NCBI RefSeq assembly: GCF_028640845.1
Contig: NC_080543.1
Coordinates: 2,392,959-2,456,958 of the forward strand
Reading direction: 5' to 3'
DNA from: Ahaetulla prasina
Taxonomy: Eukaryota > Chordata > Lepidosauria > Squamata > Colubridae
DNA length: 64,000 bases
The translations under genes were made by a program, and so were the position numbers. This document shows, piece by piece, positions 1 to 11,796 of the stretch (position 1 is the stretch's first letter; the number at the start of each line of letters is the position of its first letter). The notes below the pieces were generated by a model that did not search any database, was not told the DNA's origin, and was given only the letters and a program-made list of their open reading frames with translations.

Positions 1-326
1 ACGATTGGCCCCTCCCATAAGGCTTAAAACAGACCAGCACCGGCGTTTGGGCTTTGCCTGAAAACAACGTTGGCAGCTTCGTCTTCTGCTTCGTCTACGT
101 CTTGCATTCATTTTTGTGACTTCTGAACGTTTGCCAAGAAAGGCCTTTGGCAGTTTGCCTAATTGGACCAAGGTTTGTGAGAGAACTGAGGAATTTGTTT
201 TGGGAGGCATTTGCTTTAATTTGAGTTGAACGACGCTGGGAATGAAGTAATTCTCAGCTGATCGAATAAAGTTTGTTTTTTCACGGACTGAGTTTCCTGC
301 TACCTACTTGGGCCTAGGTCACAACA
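1..326. mobile_element. LTR-like fragment, cut by window start
   Basis: It ends in GGTCACAACA, the reverse complement of the TGTTGTG start shared by the other LTRs here. It also contains AATAAAG at 266 on the + strand. Orientation is ambiguous and no duplication can be read. Confidence 0.35.
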
Positions 327-710
327 GCAAGTATGTTTAAAAGTACATTTTACCCCCTCTCCTTTACAGCTGAAGACATTAGGGAGGGTCCCTTTTTGCC
401 AGACTTCCATTTCTGATGCTGGCTCAGCTGCCTCTTATCTGACTTATCTGACTTAGCACTTCTAGGTTGCCAGTTGTTTTCAATTTGTGACTGGTTGCTT
501 AGCGAACATTCAAAGTTATGGCAGACCCCCGAAAAAGCTACATATCAGATATCCAGATATGAAGTCCCAATGGCCGCTACTCCTTCAGTCATGTGATCAC
601 ATTTTATACACTTGGCACCTGTATTTAAATCTGGTTTACTTGTGGACACCCCGATGGTTACCAGGACAATCATTAACCCTGCCTAACTACTTCCACTGGT
701 TTCATTCCAG

Positions 711-776
711 CAAGGTGACCGGAACCAGATGGGTAACCGATACCTAGAATATTATGCCGTTGTTGACAAGAGCATG
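711..776 (+). CDS. ADAM exon: start of metalloprotease domain
   Basis: The exon follows a pyrimidine-rich acceptor (ttcattccag) and ends at a GTAAGT donor. It encodes 22 residues, including [15 protein letters not shown], the first beta strand of the reprolysin fold (family pattern RYLELYIVVD). Phase is 0 at both ends as read here. The prodomain exons must precede base 1. Confidence 0.88.
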
Positions 777-2060
777 GTAAGTTTGTCATCGATCATTGTA
801 GTTTATAGGAGATCTGGAAATTGCAGAATCACAGAGTCGCAGAGTTCAAAGGGGCCTTGGAGGCCTTCTAGTCTTGGCAACTCTAGACCAGTGGTAGTCA
901 ACCTGGTCCCTACCACCCACTAGTGGGCATTCCAGCTTTCATGGTGGGCGGTAGGGGTTTTGTCCGATACTGAAGCACTTTCCTTTTTTTAAAATTTAAT
1001 TGACTTTTTAAAAAAAATTCATAGCATTATTTAAAAGCATTTTCATTAGGTTTTCATAAAATTCCCCGTGACAATTTAAATTTCTGAAAATATACTATTT
1101 GTATCGCCCGCGCATAAGTTTAGTTCATGTTACGTAAGTGAAACTAAATGGCGCTATAGTGCGACCGCAAACAAAAAAGCTTCATCCCAGAATAGCTCAC
1201 GCATCTCCCCCCACATCACCAGCTGTAACAGACAAGCAGAGCTGGTAGCCGGCGCCCCCCCAAAAAAACCCAATCCACGATGCGCGAGAGGCACGCGCAG
1301 ACGATGATACATGGCGCATTACTGTGGAACCGGTGGGCGGTTAGAAAATTTTACTACTAACAGAGATACAAAAGTGGGCGGTAGGAATAGAAAGGTTGAC
1401 TACCCCTGCTCTAGACAAATGGTTGTCCAATCTCTCCTTGAAAACCTCCAGTGATGGAGCACCTACAACTTCTGAAGGTAAGCTGTTCCACTGGTTAATT
1501 ATCTTCACCAGGGGTATCAAACTCAAGGCCTGGGGGCCGGATTCAGCCCGCAAGATGTTTAGATTTGGTCCGTGGGCCCACCCTGGAAACAGAAAATGAC
1601 CGGCCCGCGGTACCTCTGCCAGCAAAAATGAAGCTCAGGAGGGCTTCATTTCTCTTTAATTCCAGGTTGCTTCACTCATATCATGCCCGTCCTTTTTTTC
1701 ATTAAACTAGACATCCTCAATTCCTGCAACCGTTCCTTGTATGTTTTAGCCTCCAGTCCCCTAATCCTCTATGTTGCTCTTCTCTGCAAAAAAGTCTCAA
1801 CATCTTTTTTATATAATGGCAATATAAAAAGATGTGGGCAGCCTGAGGTTTATTAATTTTTTTAATTTGGGGCCCAGTTGTGGAGTCCGGAAGACAATCT
1901 GGACAGAAACAGGTCTTAAGTCCACTAAATTGTGGACAATCCACCCAAATGTAAGTTCTTAGATGTGCAGGGATTTTTATTTATTTATTTAAATGAGTTA
2001 TACGACCATCTATCTCACAACAGTGATGGTAGGTAGGTGGATGGATGGATGGATGGATGG

Positions 2061-2128
<68 letters not shown>

Positions 2129-2292
2129 TAGAGAGATAGATGATAGCTAGGTAGGTACGTAGGTAGATGGATGGATGGGTGGATGGATGGATGGATGGAA
2201 GATAGATAGATAGATAGATAGATAGATGATAGGTAGGTAGGTAGATTAATGGATGGATGATAGGTAGGTAGGTAGGTAGGTAGGTAGGTAGG

Positions 2293-2341
<49 letters not shown>

Positions 2342-2444
2342 GATAGGTAGGTAGGTAGGTACGTAGGTAGATGGATGGATGGAAGGTAGATAGACAGATG
2401 ATAGGTAGGTAGGTAGGTAGATTAATGGATGGATGATAGGTAGG

Positions 2445-2507
<63 letters not shown>

Positions 2508-2910
2508 GTAGGTAGGTAGGTACGTAGGTAGATGGATGGATGGATGGATTTTATTTATTTATATTTTATTTTATTTACATTTATATCCCGCCCTTCTCCG
2601 GAGACCCAGGGCGGCTTACAATGTATAAGGCAATAGTCTCATTCTATTTGTATATTTACAAAGTCAACTTATTGCCCCCCCCCAACAATCTGGGTCCTCA
2701 TTTTACCTACCTTATAAAGGATGGAAAGCTGAGTCAACCTTGGACCTGGTGGGACTAGAACCTGCAGTAATTGCAGGCAGCTGTGTTTCAATAACAGGCT
2801 TCTTACAGCCTGAGCCACACCGCGGCCCTACCTTCCATGGATGGATGGAAGGTAGATAGATAGATAGATGATAGGTAGGTAGGTAAGTAGATTAATGGAT
2901 GGATGATAGG

Positions 2911-2987
<77 letters not shown>

Positions 2988-3053
2988 GGATGATAGGTAG
3001 ATAGGTAGGTAGATAGGTAAGATAGATAGTTAGATGGATGGATGGATGGAAAG

Positions 3054-3122
<69 letters not shown>

Positions 3123-3184
3123 GATAGATAGATAGGTAGGTAGATAGGTAAGATAGATAGTTAGATGGATGGATGGATGGAAAG

Positions 3185-3260
<76 letters not shown>

Positions 3261-6200
3261 ATAACTTTACTGTCACTTCGAATGTACACTAATTGGCATA
3301 GATTAAGATGAAATTTTAGGCTAGAGTTTTCCAGCCATGGCAACTTGAAGATGGGTGGACTTCAATTCCCAAGGCCGGCTGGGGAATTCTGGGGGTTGAA
3401 GTCCACCCATCTTCCAGCTGTGAAGATTGAGCAAAACTGCCACAATATCCCAATGCCGCTCGGCACCGTCCGAGATGCCATAATCTCATTTCATTAAAAG
3501 CCACTCTAACCACTCGCTAGCCGTCTGACACAAACGCCCATCGGGGAACAGCGTGAATACATCCACGTAAACGTTTGGTCTTAAGCTGCCTGTTCTTTTC
3601 CTTCTTCTTCTCCCTAGTTTCTCCTCTACAGGGGCAACGAAACCGCTCTGGTGTCGGTAGTGTTTCACATGATGCTCCACGTTTACACAGTGAGTAGTTG
3701 CTTTGCGTCCCTTAAAAATCAAAGCCAGGTTCCCCCTTTGCAATTGACCGGTAGGGAATTTGTCCAAGCCAACGGTATTCAGGGGATGCTACAGATGTTT
3801 CGGGATGGCACCCAAACTGCCTATTGCTATCAGTACAGGCAGTCCTCGAGTTACGACCCCAATTGAGCCCCAAAATTCTGTTGCTAAGCCAGACGGTTGT
3901 TCAGTGAGTTTGGCCCTGTTTCACGACTTTTTTTTGCTGCAGTTTCCACGGCAGTTGTTAAATTAGTCACATGGTCATTAAGTGAATCTGGCTTCCCCAT
4001 CAACGGCACTTTTCAGAAGGTCGCAAAAAGAGGCTCATGTGACCTCAGGACTCTGCAGCCATCATAAATCTGAGCCAGTTGCTAAGTGAAACATTTGTTA
4101 CGACCTTCCTTGCCAGAATCATTAAGTGGAGCATTGCGATTGTTAAGTTAGTGACACGGTCGTTAAGCGAATCTGGTTTCCCCCTTGACTCTGCTTTGCG
4201 GAATGTCACAAAAGTGGATCACGTGACCTCGGGACACTGCGACCGTCATAAGTGTGAAAAACGCTCATAAGTCACAGTTGCCGTTGTAACTTTGAACGGT
4301 CACTAAATGAACTATTGTAAGTGAAGGACTACCTGTACTCTCTATGCTTTCTTTTGCCACAATCTATTTGCAGATCTACCGGTATTATAATTTACTGTTT
4401 ATAAAATGTACACATCAGGGGAAAGCGATGAAGACACATCGCACTCCAGGTAGTTGCAGGTGTTCTCACCCAGCTCCCCAAACACCAACATGTTGTGCCT
4501 CGCTCGCCCCCCTCTCCGCAGCCGGGCCCCTCTCATCTCCTGTTATCTCAGCCAGAGATGGATAATGAAGACGAACGGCCTGGCATGCCTCCAGCCCCCA
4601 GTCCTGGCACCATGCCCGGACAAACTGAGCAAATAAACCTCCCCCCCACAGCATGTGAGCATGAAGCCAGTCACGAGCTAGAATTGCCAGCAGCTGGAGG
4701 GTGGACAGATCCACGCTTCCGGAGAATGGAGAGGCGACGTCAGCAAAAGGAAGGGAGGGGCAGGCCTGGATAAGTGCTGAGTCATGGAGCCACACCCCAT
4801 GGCCTATATAAAGGATCTGCTTTCTGGCATTCTTTGAGTCAGGCAAAGTCTAATTTGGATTGCTGAAGTCACATCTTGGACTCCTGCTTGCCGAGAACTC
4901 TGATAGGACTTTGGCAGAGCTGCAGAGGCACGCTTGATACGGACTTCCCCGACCCGGCCGTCAGAGGAGGAGTGGAACATGACACAACAAATCCTCTGAC
5001 CCGAACCCAAAAGATTCCTTTATTAGGAACGCCGGCAGCCCCAGTAAAAAAGTTTCTCTCACCACAGGTTAACAAGTCCGTCTGTCCGGAAGATGAATAG
5101 TTGTCGGCCCCATCTATTCATCTCCGCCCCCTGCCTTTGATCCCCAGAGCTAGGGTGGGGCTTCGCTAGTGGCTCTTCTGTCCCAAGGACCAGCTCATAG
5201 ATTTCCACTGCTTTCCTCTCCTCTGCCTTCTACCCATCTGCGCGTCAGGCACTGGACCCAGCTGTTCCTCCTCTTCCTCATCAGCTGAACCTGGGGGCTG
5301 TTGACTCTCCATCTGAGGGCTGATGGACGGCCCAGGTTCCGCCTCTATCTCTCTCTCACTCTGCCAGCTCCATTCCCTCTTCCCCCTCGGAGCTCCCAGG
5401 TTGCCTTGATGCTGACCCCGACTCCCACGGCCCCTCCTCCTCCTCTGAGTTGGCTGCGGAGGGGCCGACAAGCCGCAACATGTGGCATTCTTCCAAATTA
5501 GGTGTTTGTTCTCCCAGAAAGTCCATTGTCATTTTATCTGGCATGTGGGATCACGAACCACCCCAGATGAGTGGAAAGGATGAAAAATAAAATTTGCATG
5601 AAAGCCAGGCGCCTGGTAAGCATCCTGTATTGATTTATGACAGTCGAAGCGTCCCGGGGTCACGCGATCACCATCTGTGGGGGCTCCTACCCTGTGGAAC
5701 GAACTTCCCCCTGGACTTCGACAACTATCCGACCTTAGGACCTTTCGCCGCGAACTTAAAACCTATTTATTTCGTCTTGCTGGACTGGCTTGATTTTTAA
5801 AATTTTAATTTGCTTTTATGGGTTTTAAATTTTTGTAAATTTTATAGGGTGTTACTGTATTTTAAATTTGGCCAATTGAATACGTTTTTTAAGGGTTGTT
5901 CTTAGTATTGTATGTGTTGTTCTTTTTGTATTTTATTTTGGCTGTGCACCGCCCTGAGTCCTTTAGGAGATGGGCGGTATACAAATTAAAATATTATTAT
6001 TATTATTATTATTATATCTGAAACCTTGGCGCCACAATTTCCATTGCTGAGCAAGGCAGTCATTAAATGAGTCGTGTTTGATTTTTATGAGCATTTTTGC
6101 CACGGTTGTTCAGCGAATCGCGGCAGTTGTTAAGTGAATCATACAGTCGTTCAGCTTCCTCCATTGACTTGGCTTGTCGGAATTCAGCGGGGAAGGTCAC

Positions 6201-9200
6201 AAACGGTGATACAGCCCAGGATGCTGTAAACCGTCATGTTACGGAAACCTCCAAGGGCTGAAAACAGAACCATGGTTAGCAAAGCCCACGTTGCAACGTC
6301 TTACCAGCCGACCAGAATTTGCAAGCAATCAGAATACAGCTGGAAGGGACTTCGGAGGTCATCGGGTCCAGAGGTGGGTTTCAGCAGGTTCTGACCGGTA
6401 GCGGAAATTTTGAGTAGTTCGGAGAACCGGTAAATACCACCTCTGACTGGCCCCGCCCTCATCTATTCTCCCAGCTGATGGGGAGGAAATGAAGATTTTG
6501 CAGTATCCTTCCCCTGCCACGCCCACCAAGCCATGCCACGCCCACAGAACCAGTAGTAAAAAAAATTGAATTCCACCACGGATCAAGTCCAACCCTCTGC
6601 TCAAGCAGGAGACCCTATATCAATTTTGTCCAGTGACTGTTGAGTCTCTTCTTAAAAACCTCCCGTGATGAAGCCCCTACAAACATCTGGAGCAGTGGTG
6701 GGTTGCTCCCGATTCTGTCCGGTTCAATAGAACTGGTAGTAAAATCGGCGGGAGGCTCCACCCACCCGCCTGGAGGTCATAAATGACGATCTGTGCATGC
6801 ACAGAAGCTTCTGCGCCTGCGTGTGCACAGCCCCATTGCAAACCGGTAGCAAAGGCAAGCAGAACCCACCCCTGATCTGGAGGCAAGTAGTTCCACCGGT
6901 TAATTGTTCTCACTGTTAGGAAGCTTCTCCTTAATTCCAGGTTGCCTCTCTCCTTGATGAGTTTCCATCCGTTGCTTCTTGTCTTGCCTTCAGGGGCTTT
7001 GGAGAATAGCTTGACCCCCTCTTCTTTGGGGCAGCCCCTGAGATATTGCTATCATGTCCTCTCTGGTCTTCGTTTCTCTAGACTGGCCATACTCAATTCC
7101 TGCAACCGTTCTTCATTTGTTTTAGTCTCCTGTCCCTTAATCAGTTGCTCTACTTTGCACTTTTTTTCCAACGCGGGGCTGTCTTAAATTGAATTTTATC
7201 AAATTTTTAAAATTCTTATTAATTAATTTTAAATGGGGTTTTAGCTTACTGTATATTTTAATTTTCAGGCCAATTTTAAAATAAGTTTTTTAATTGCATT
7301 TTAAATTATATATTGCACTGTTTGTTTTATTTTTGCCTGTACACCGCCCTGAGTCCTTCGAGAGAAGGGCGGTATAGAAATCAAATAAATAAATAAATAA
7401 AATAAATAAATAAAGTTCTCAACATCTTTTTCGTAATTTGTGGTGACCAAAACTGGACGCAGAATTCCAGGTGAGTCCTCTTTACTAAGGCTTTACAAAG
7501 CCTTTTTTTTTTCCCTCCCCGTTTTCTCTTTTCTCATCCTCAGATCTTCCTCCCGCTCGGCCTCCACGTTTATCTGGTCGGCATGGAGATCTGGGCAGAC
7601 AAAAACTACGTGACCATCCATCCTCACGACCTGTCCGCAAATCTGAAAGCTTTTTATAAGTATGTGCGGTACAACCTTCGGCATCGCGAGCATTTCGACC
7701 ACGCGGGATTAATGACGTAAGCATTCCCTTAGGGGAAAAAAATAACCAGGAAGGCTTGAATAAGCATTACCTGGTGAGGGCGGGGTGGGAGGGGATTTTG
7801 GGATTAGCAACAACCACGTGCTTATTTTTTTATTTTGTTTTTTGTAATTGTATTTTATTTTTATTACTATGACATCAGCCTGGCAGGAATAGCCAACACC
7901 CCAGAAAATAGGCTCAAGATGACTGGTGAAATCCAGCAGGTTCTGACAGGTTCTGGAGAACCGGTAGCGGAAATTTCGAGTAGTTTGGAGAACCGGCAAA
8001 TACCACCTCTGGCTGGCCTCAGGAGTGGGGTGGGAATGGGGATTTTGCAGTATCCTTCTCCTGCCACACCTGCTAAGCCACGCCCGCCAAGCCACACCAC
8101 ACCCACCAAGCCACGGCCACAGAACTGGTAGTAAAAAATTTGGATTTCACGACTGCTTTGCAGCACATCCAACCAGCATACAAGTAAATGAACTTCAGCA
8201 GGATTCCATTATATATACGGAAGTTCTTCATATACAATATCATACAGCAGAAGTCAGCGTATAATATCAGAAACACAGAAGGAATATTCATAGAAGCCAT
8301 TCATTATACAGAGTAGAGAGATACAGTGGCTAATTTATCGTACAGGGGCTCTCACTACAGAGGCCAAACCAACTCTTATATACAGTTCAGCAAGTCTAAG
8401 CCACGCCCAGGCTCCAAACTGCCTCTTATGGCACCCTACTATGTGTCAGTTTCCAAACAGTCCCCATTGGCTGACCTGTTGCCTTTGTCTATTCCAGTCT
8501 GTGAACATTCATACTCTGACAATAAGGACCGCCAATGTTCTGTCTCCTTCCCCACTTCAGACCCACAAGCTGGCCTTCAGCCAGTGGATTCCCGGCTCTT
8601 ATCAGTCCTGGCAGAGAAATCGCAGCTGCCTGGCAAAGTTCAAACAAGTGACTCATGTAGCAAGACTTTCAGCTCTTTTTGAAACGGTTCAGCTAAATTT
8701 TTGCTTCCCGTGGAGTGAGAGCAGTCCCAAAGCTCCTTATATATCCTGTGGGGTGGGGCTCCTGCCCCACCCTTCCCTTTGATTAGAGGGGCTCCTGCCT
8801 CTCTAATCTTCTGAAGCGCGGGTCAAGCCAAGCTTGATTATTATTATTATCAGCTGGGTCTGAAGGCGTAGCTTGGGGAAGGGAGGAATCAGGGGATGAC
8901 GGCCTCATTACGTCCTCCGACTGGTCTGGTTCTGGCTCCTGGAGCCGAGCCACAGGAATCGGTGCTCCTGAGGTAAGCCTTACCGGCCCTTCCCCCTCAC
9001 TCTCGGAGTTACTTTCGGGCATGGGGCCAGGTTCGGGGCTGGAGTCACAACAGCCAACCTCTTTCTTTGTATTTTCCCTCGGGAAAAAAAATAACCCACG
9101 TCCTTCTTTCTCTGATGTTTTAGGACAACCGGGGATCTTCCGGGACTCTCGTGGGGAGAACGATTTTGTCATCCCTCTCATGTCTCTGTGAGCGTCATCC

Positions 9201-11743
9201 AGGTAGGGGGGGGGGTCTCCGTCTCCGATTCCTTTTACACCTGTTTGTACCTGTTTCGGTTAATACGGGTGCCAGAGCAGTTCAGAGCAGTGCTGGTTAC
9301 CACCTTTAAAGCGCTCCATGGCATAGGACCGGGATATCTTCGGGACCGCCTTCTGTTACCACATGCCTCCCACCGACCGGTACGCTCCCATAGAGAGGGT
9401 CTCCTCAGGGTGCCGTCAGCCAAACAGTGTCGGCTGGCGACCCCCAGGGGGAGAGCCTTCTCTGTGGGCGCACCTACCCTCTGGAATGAGCTTCCCCCAG
9501 GACTTCGACAACTTCCTGACCTCCGGACCTTTCGCCGCGAGCTGAAGACGTATTTATTCTTCCGAGCAGGACTGGCTTAAAAATGGGTTTTTTAATTGGA
9601 TTTTAAATGGGGTTTTATATTATATTATGTATTTTATATTTAATTTACAGGCCATATTGAATAAGTTTTTTAAATAGTGATTTTATTGTAGTGTATTGTA
9701 TTGTTTTTATCTGGCTGTTCACCGCCCTGAGTCCTTCGGGAGAAGGGCGGTATAAAAATTAAAATATTATTATTATTATTATTATTAGATGAACGCAGGT
9801 CGTGTGACCTGGTAGCAGTGATCCAATATTTGAGAGGTGCCACAGAGAATAGGGGGTCAACCTCCAAAGTATCCCAGAGGCAGGACAAGAAGCAACAGAG
9901 AGAAACTCATCAAGGAGGGGAGCAACTTAGAACTAAGGAGAAACTTCCTAACAGTGAGGACAATGAACCAGTGGAACTGCTTGCTACCAGAAGTTTGTGG
10001 GTGCCCCCTCCGTCAACTGGAGGTTTTTAAGAAGAGTCTGGACAGTCCCTTGTCTAAAATGGTATACTATTGCTTTCTGGTGCTTTGGGAAATAAATTGA
10101 CCCCCTCCTCTTTGCGGCAATCTCTCAAATACTGGAACACAGATAGTCCTCCGACTTACAACAGTTCATTTAGTGACAACGTTACAACGGCACTGAAAAA
10201 AAAGTGACTTAGGGCCATTTTTCACACTTCCAACTATTTCAACATCCCCATGGTCACACGATCAAAATTCAGATGCTTGGCCACTGACTCATATTTATGA
10301 CGGGTTGCAGTGTCCCGGGGTCATGTGTTTCCCTTTCGCGACAAGCGGTCAAAGGGGAAGCCAGATTTGCTTAATGACCGTGTGACTCACTTAACAACCG
10401 CTTAACCACTGTGGCACGAAAAGCCCTACAATGGGGCAAACTTGATTCACAACTGTCTCACGTAGCAACAGGAACTTTGGGCTCAGTTGTGGTCGTAAGT
10501 CGAGGACCACCTGTATTTACCAACATGTTCGCCTTCTGTCCTCCCTCACTCTTGTCTCACGGTGCACAGATACGTAAAAACCCTCGATTTGATGCCGAAA
10601 CGATCGCCCACCAGCTGGGACATTCCTTGGGCTTCACGCATGATGACGCACACACGAATTTAGCCAGAAAATGTGACTGCAACTGCACGGTGTTTGGCAG
10701 CTGTTTGATGCTGACTTCGGGCCCGGCGTAAGTTTCCCCTGGAGTCTTGTTCTTACTATTTCACCTTTCTCTCTCGGGCCTCCGTGGGCTCCCCTTAATT
10801 ACAAAACAGCTTCCCCCACCACCACCGAAACCAGTTTTAAGAATTGGTTCGTGCTTCTCCTTATAGAATAATCAGTCACCAACTACAGAACTTTATTCTC
10901 ACTTTATTCTCACTTTGAATGTTTGCTAATTGGCATACATTAAAATGAAATGGAATAAAATGAAACAGGTAATACTCCATTTATAGAATAGAATAGAATA
11001 GAATTTTATTGGCCAAGTGTGATTGGACACACAAGGAATTTGTCTTGGTGCATATGGCCATTCGTTCAGAGACATGTGAAGATTATTATTACTTTATTTA
11101 CACAAAATGACAATATACACAGCAAACGGGATAATTATGCTGGATTTCGTATCACAGATCACTAGTCGAACACTTCCCAAGCGTTTAAGACTGCGTGATG
11201 TATCGGCGAATTATGCGAGCGGATCCCAGTAACGTGACCTTCTGCAGCTGACCAATGGTGATCTTGTCAGCGCCAATTGGTTTTAAGTGCTTGCCTAGGT
11301 CTTTAGGCACAGCTCCCAGTGTGCCGAGTACCACTGGAACCACCTGCACTGGTTTATGCCAGAGTCTCTGCAATTCGATTCTCAAATCTTGATATCTGGT
11401 GACTTTTTCAAGTTGTTTCTCATCGATTCTGCTGTCACCAGGTATAGTAATGTCGACTATCCACACATTTTTCTTTTCCACAACCGTGATATCCGGGGTA
11501 TTGTGTTCCAAAACTTTATCAGTCTGTATTCGGAAATCCCACAGTAGTTTTGCATGCTCATTTTCAATCACTTTTTCAGGCTTATGATCCCACCTAAAAA
11601 AGTGATTGAAAATGAGCATGCAAAACTAATTATTATTTTATTTACACAAAATGACAGTATACACAGCAAACGAGATAACTATGCTGCATTTCACATCACA
11701 GATCATTAGTCCAACACTTCCCAAGCGTTTAGGACTGCGTGAT

Positions 11744-11796
<53 letters not shown>

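Larger units (their letters stand above)
820..1850 (-). mobile_element. CR1 LINE 3' end with two nested hAT elements
   Basis: Reverse strand shows the CR1 3' end (CCTTGGAGG near 855 and the ORF2 tail near 1420-1500 and 1620-1800). It is interrupted at 889-1408 and near 1509-1615 by hAT-type elements. Confidence 0.7.
6330..7500 (-). mobile_element. CR1 LINE 3' end split by three insertions
   Basis: CR1 segments at about 6330-6368, 6581-6684, 6883-7180 and 7412-7500 read as one element on the minus strand. The gaps are hAT 6369-6580, hAT 6693-6874 and an L2-like tail 7180-7411. Confidence 0.75.

Noticed and set aside
487..747. 86-codon frame overlapping the first ADAM exon
   Set aside because: Different frame from the exon, no domain, and it includes the intron acceptor.
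3632..3689. Shorter ADAM exon using acceptor ctacag at 3630-3631
   Set aside because: It breaks the frame with exon 711-776; acceptor ccctag at 3616-3617 restores it and adds FLLY.
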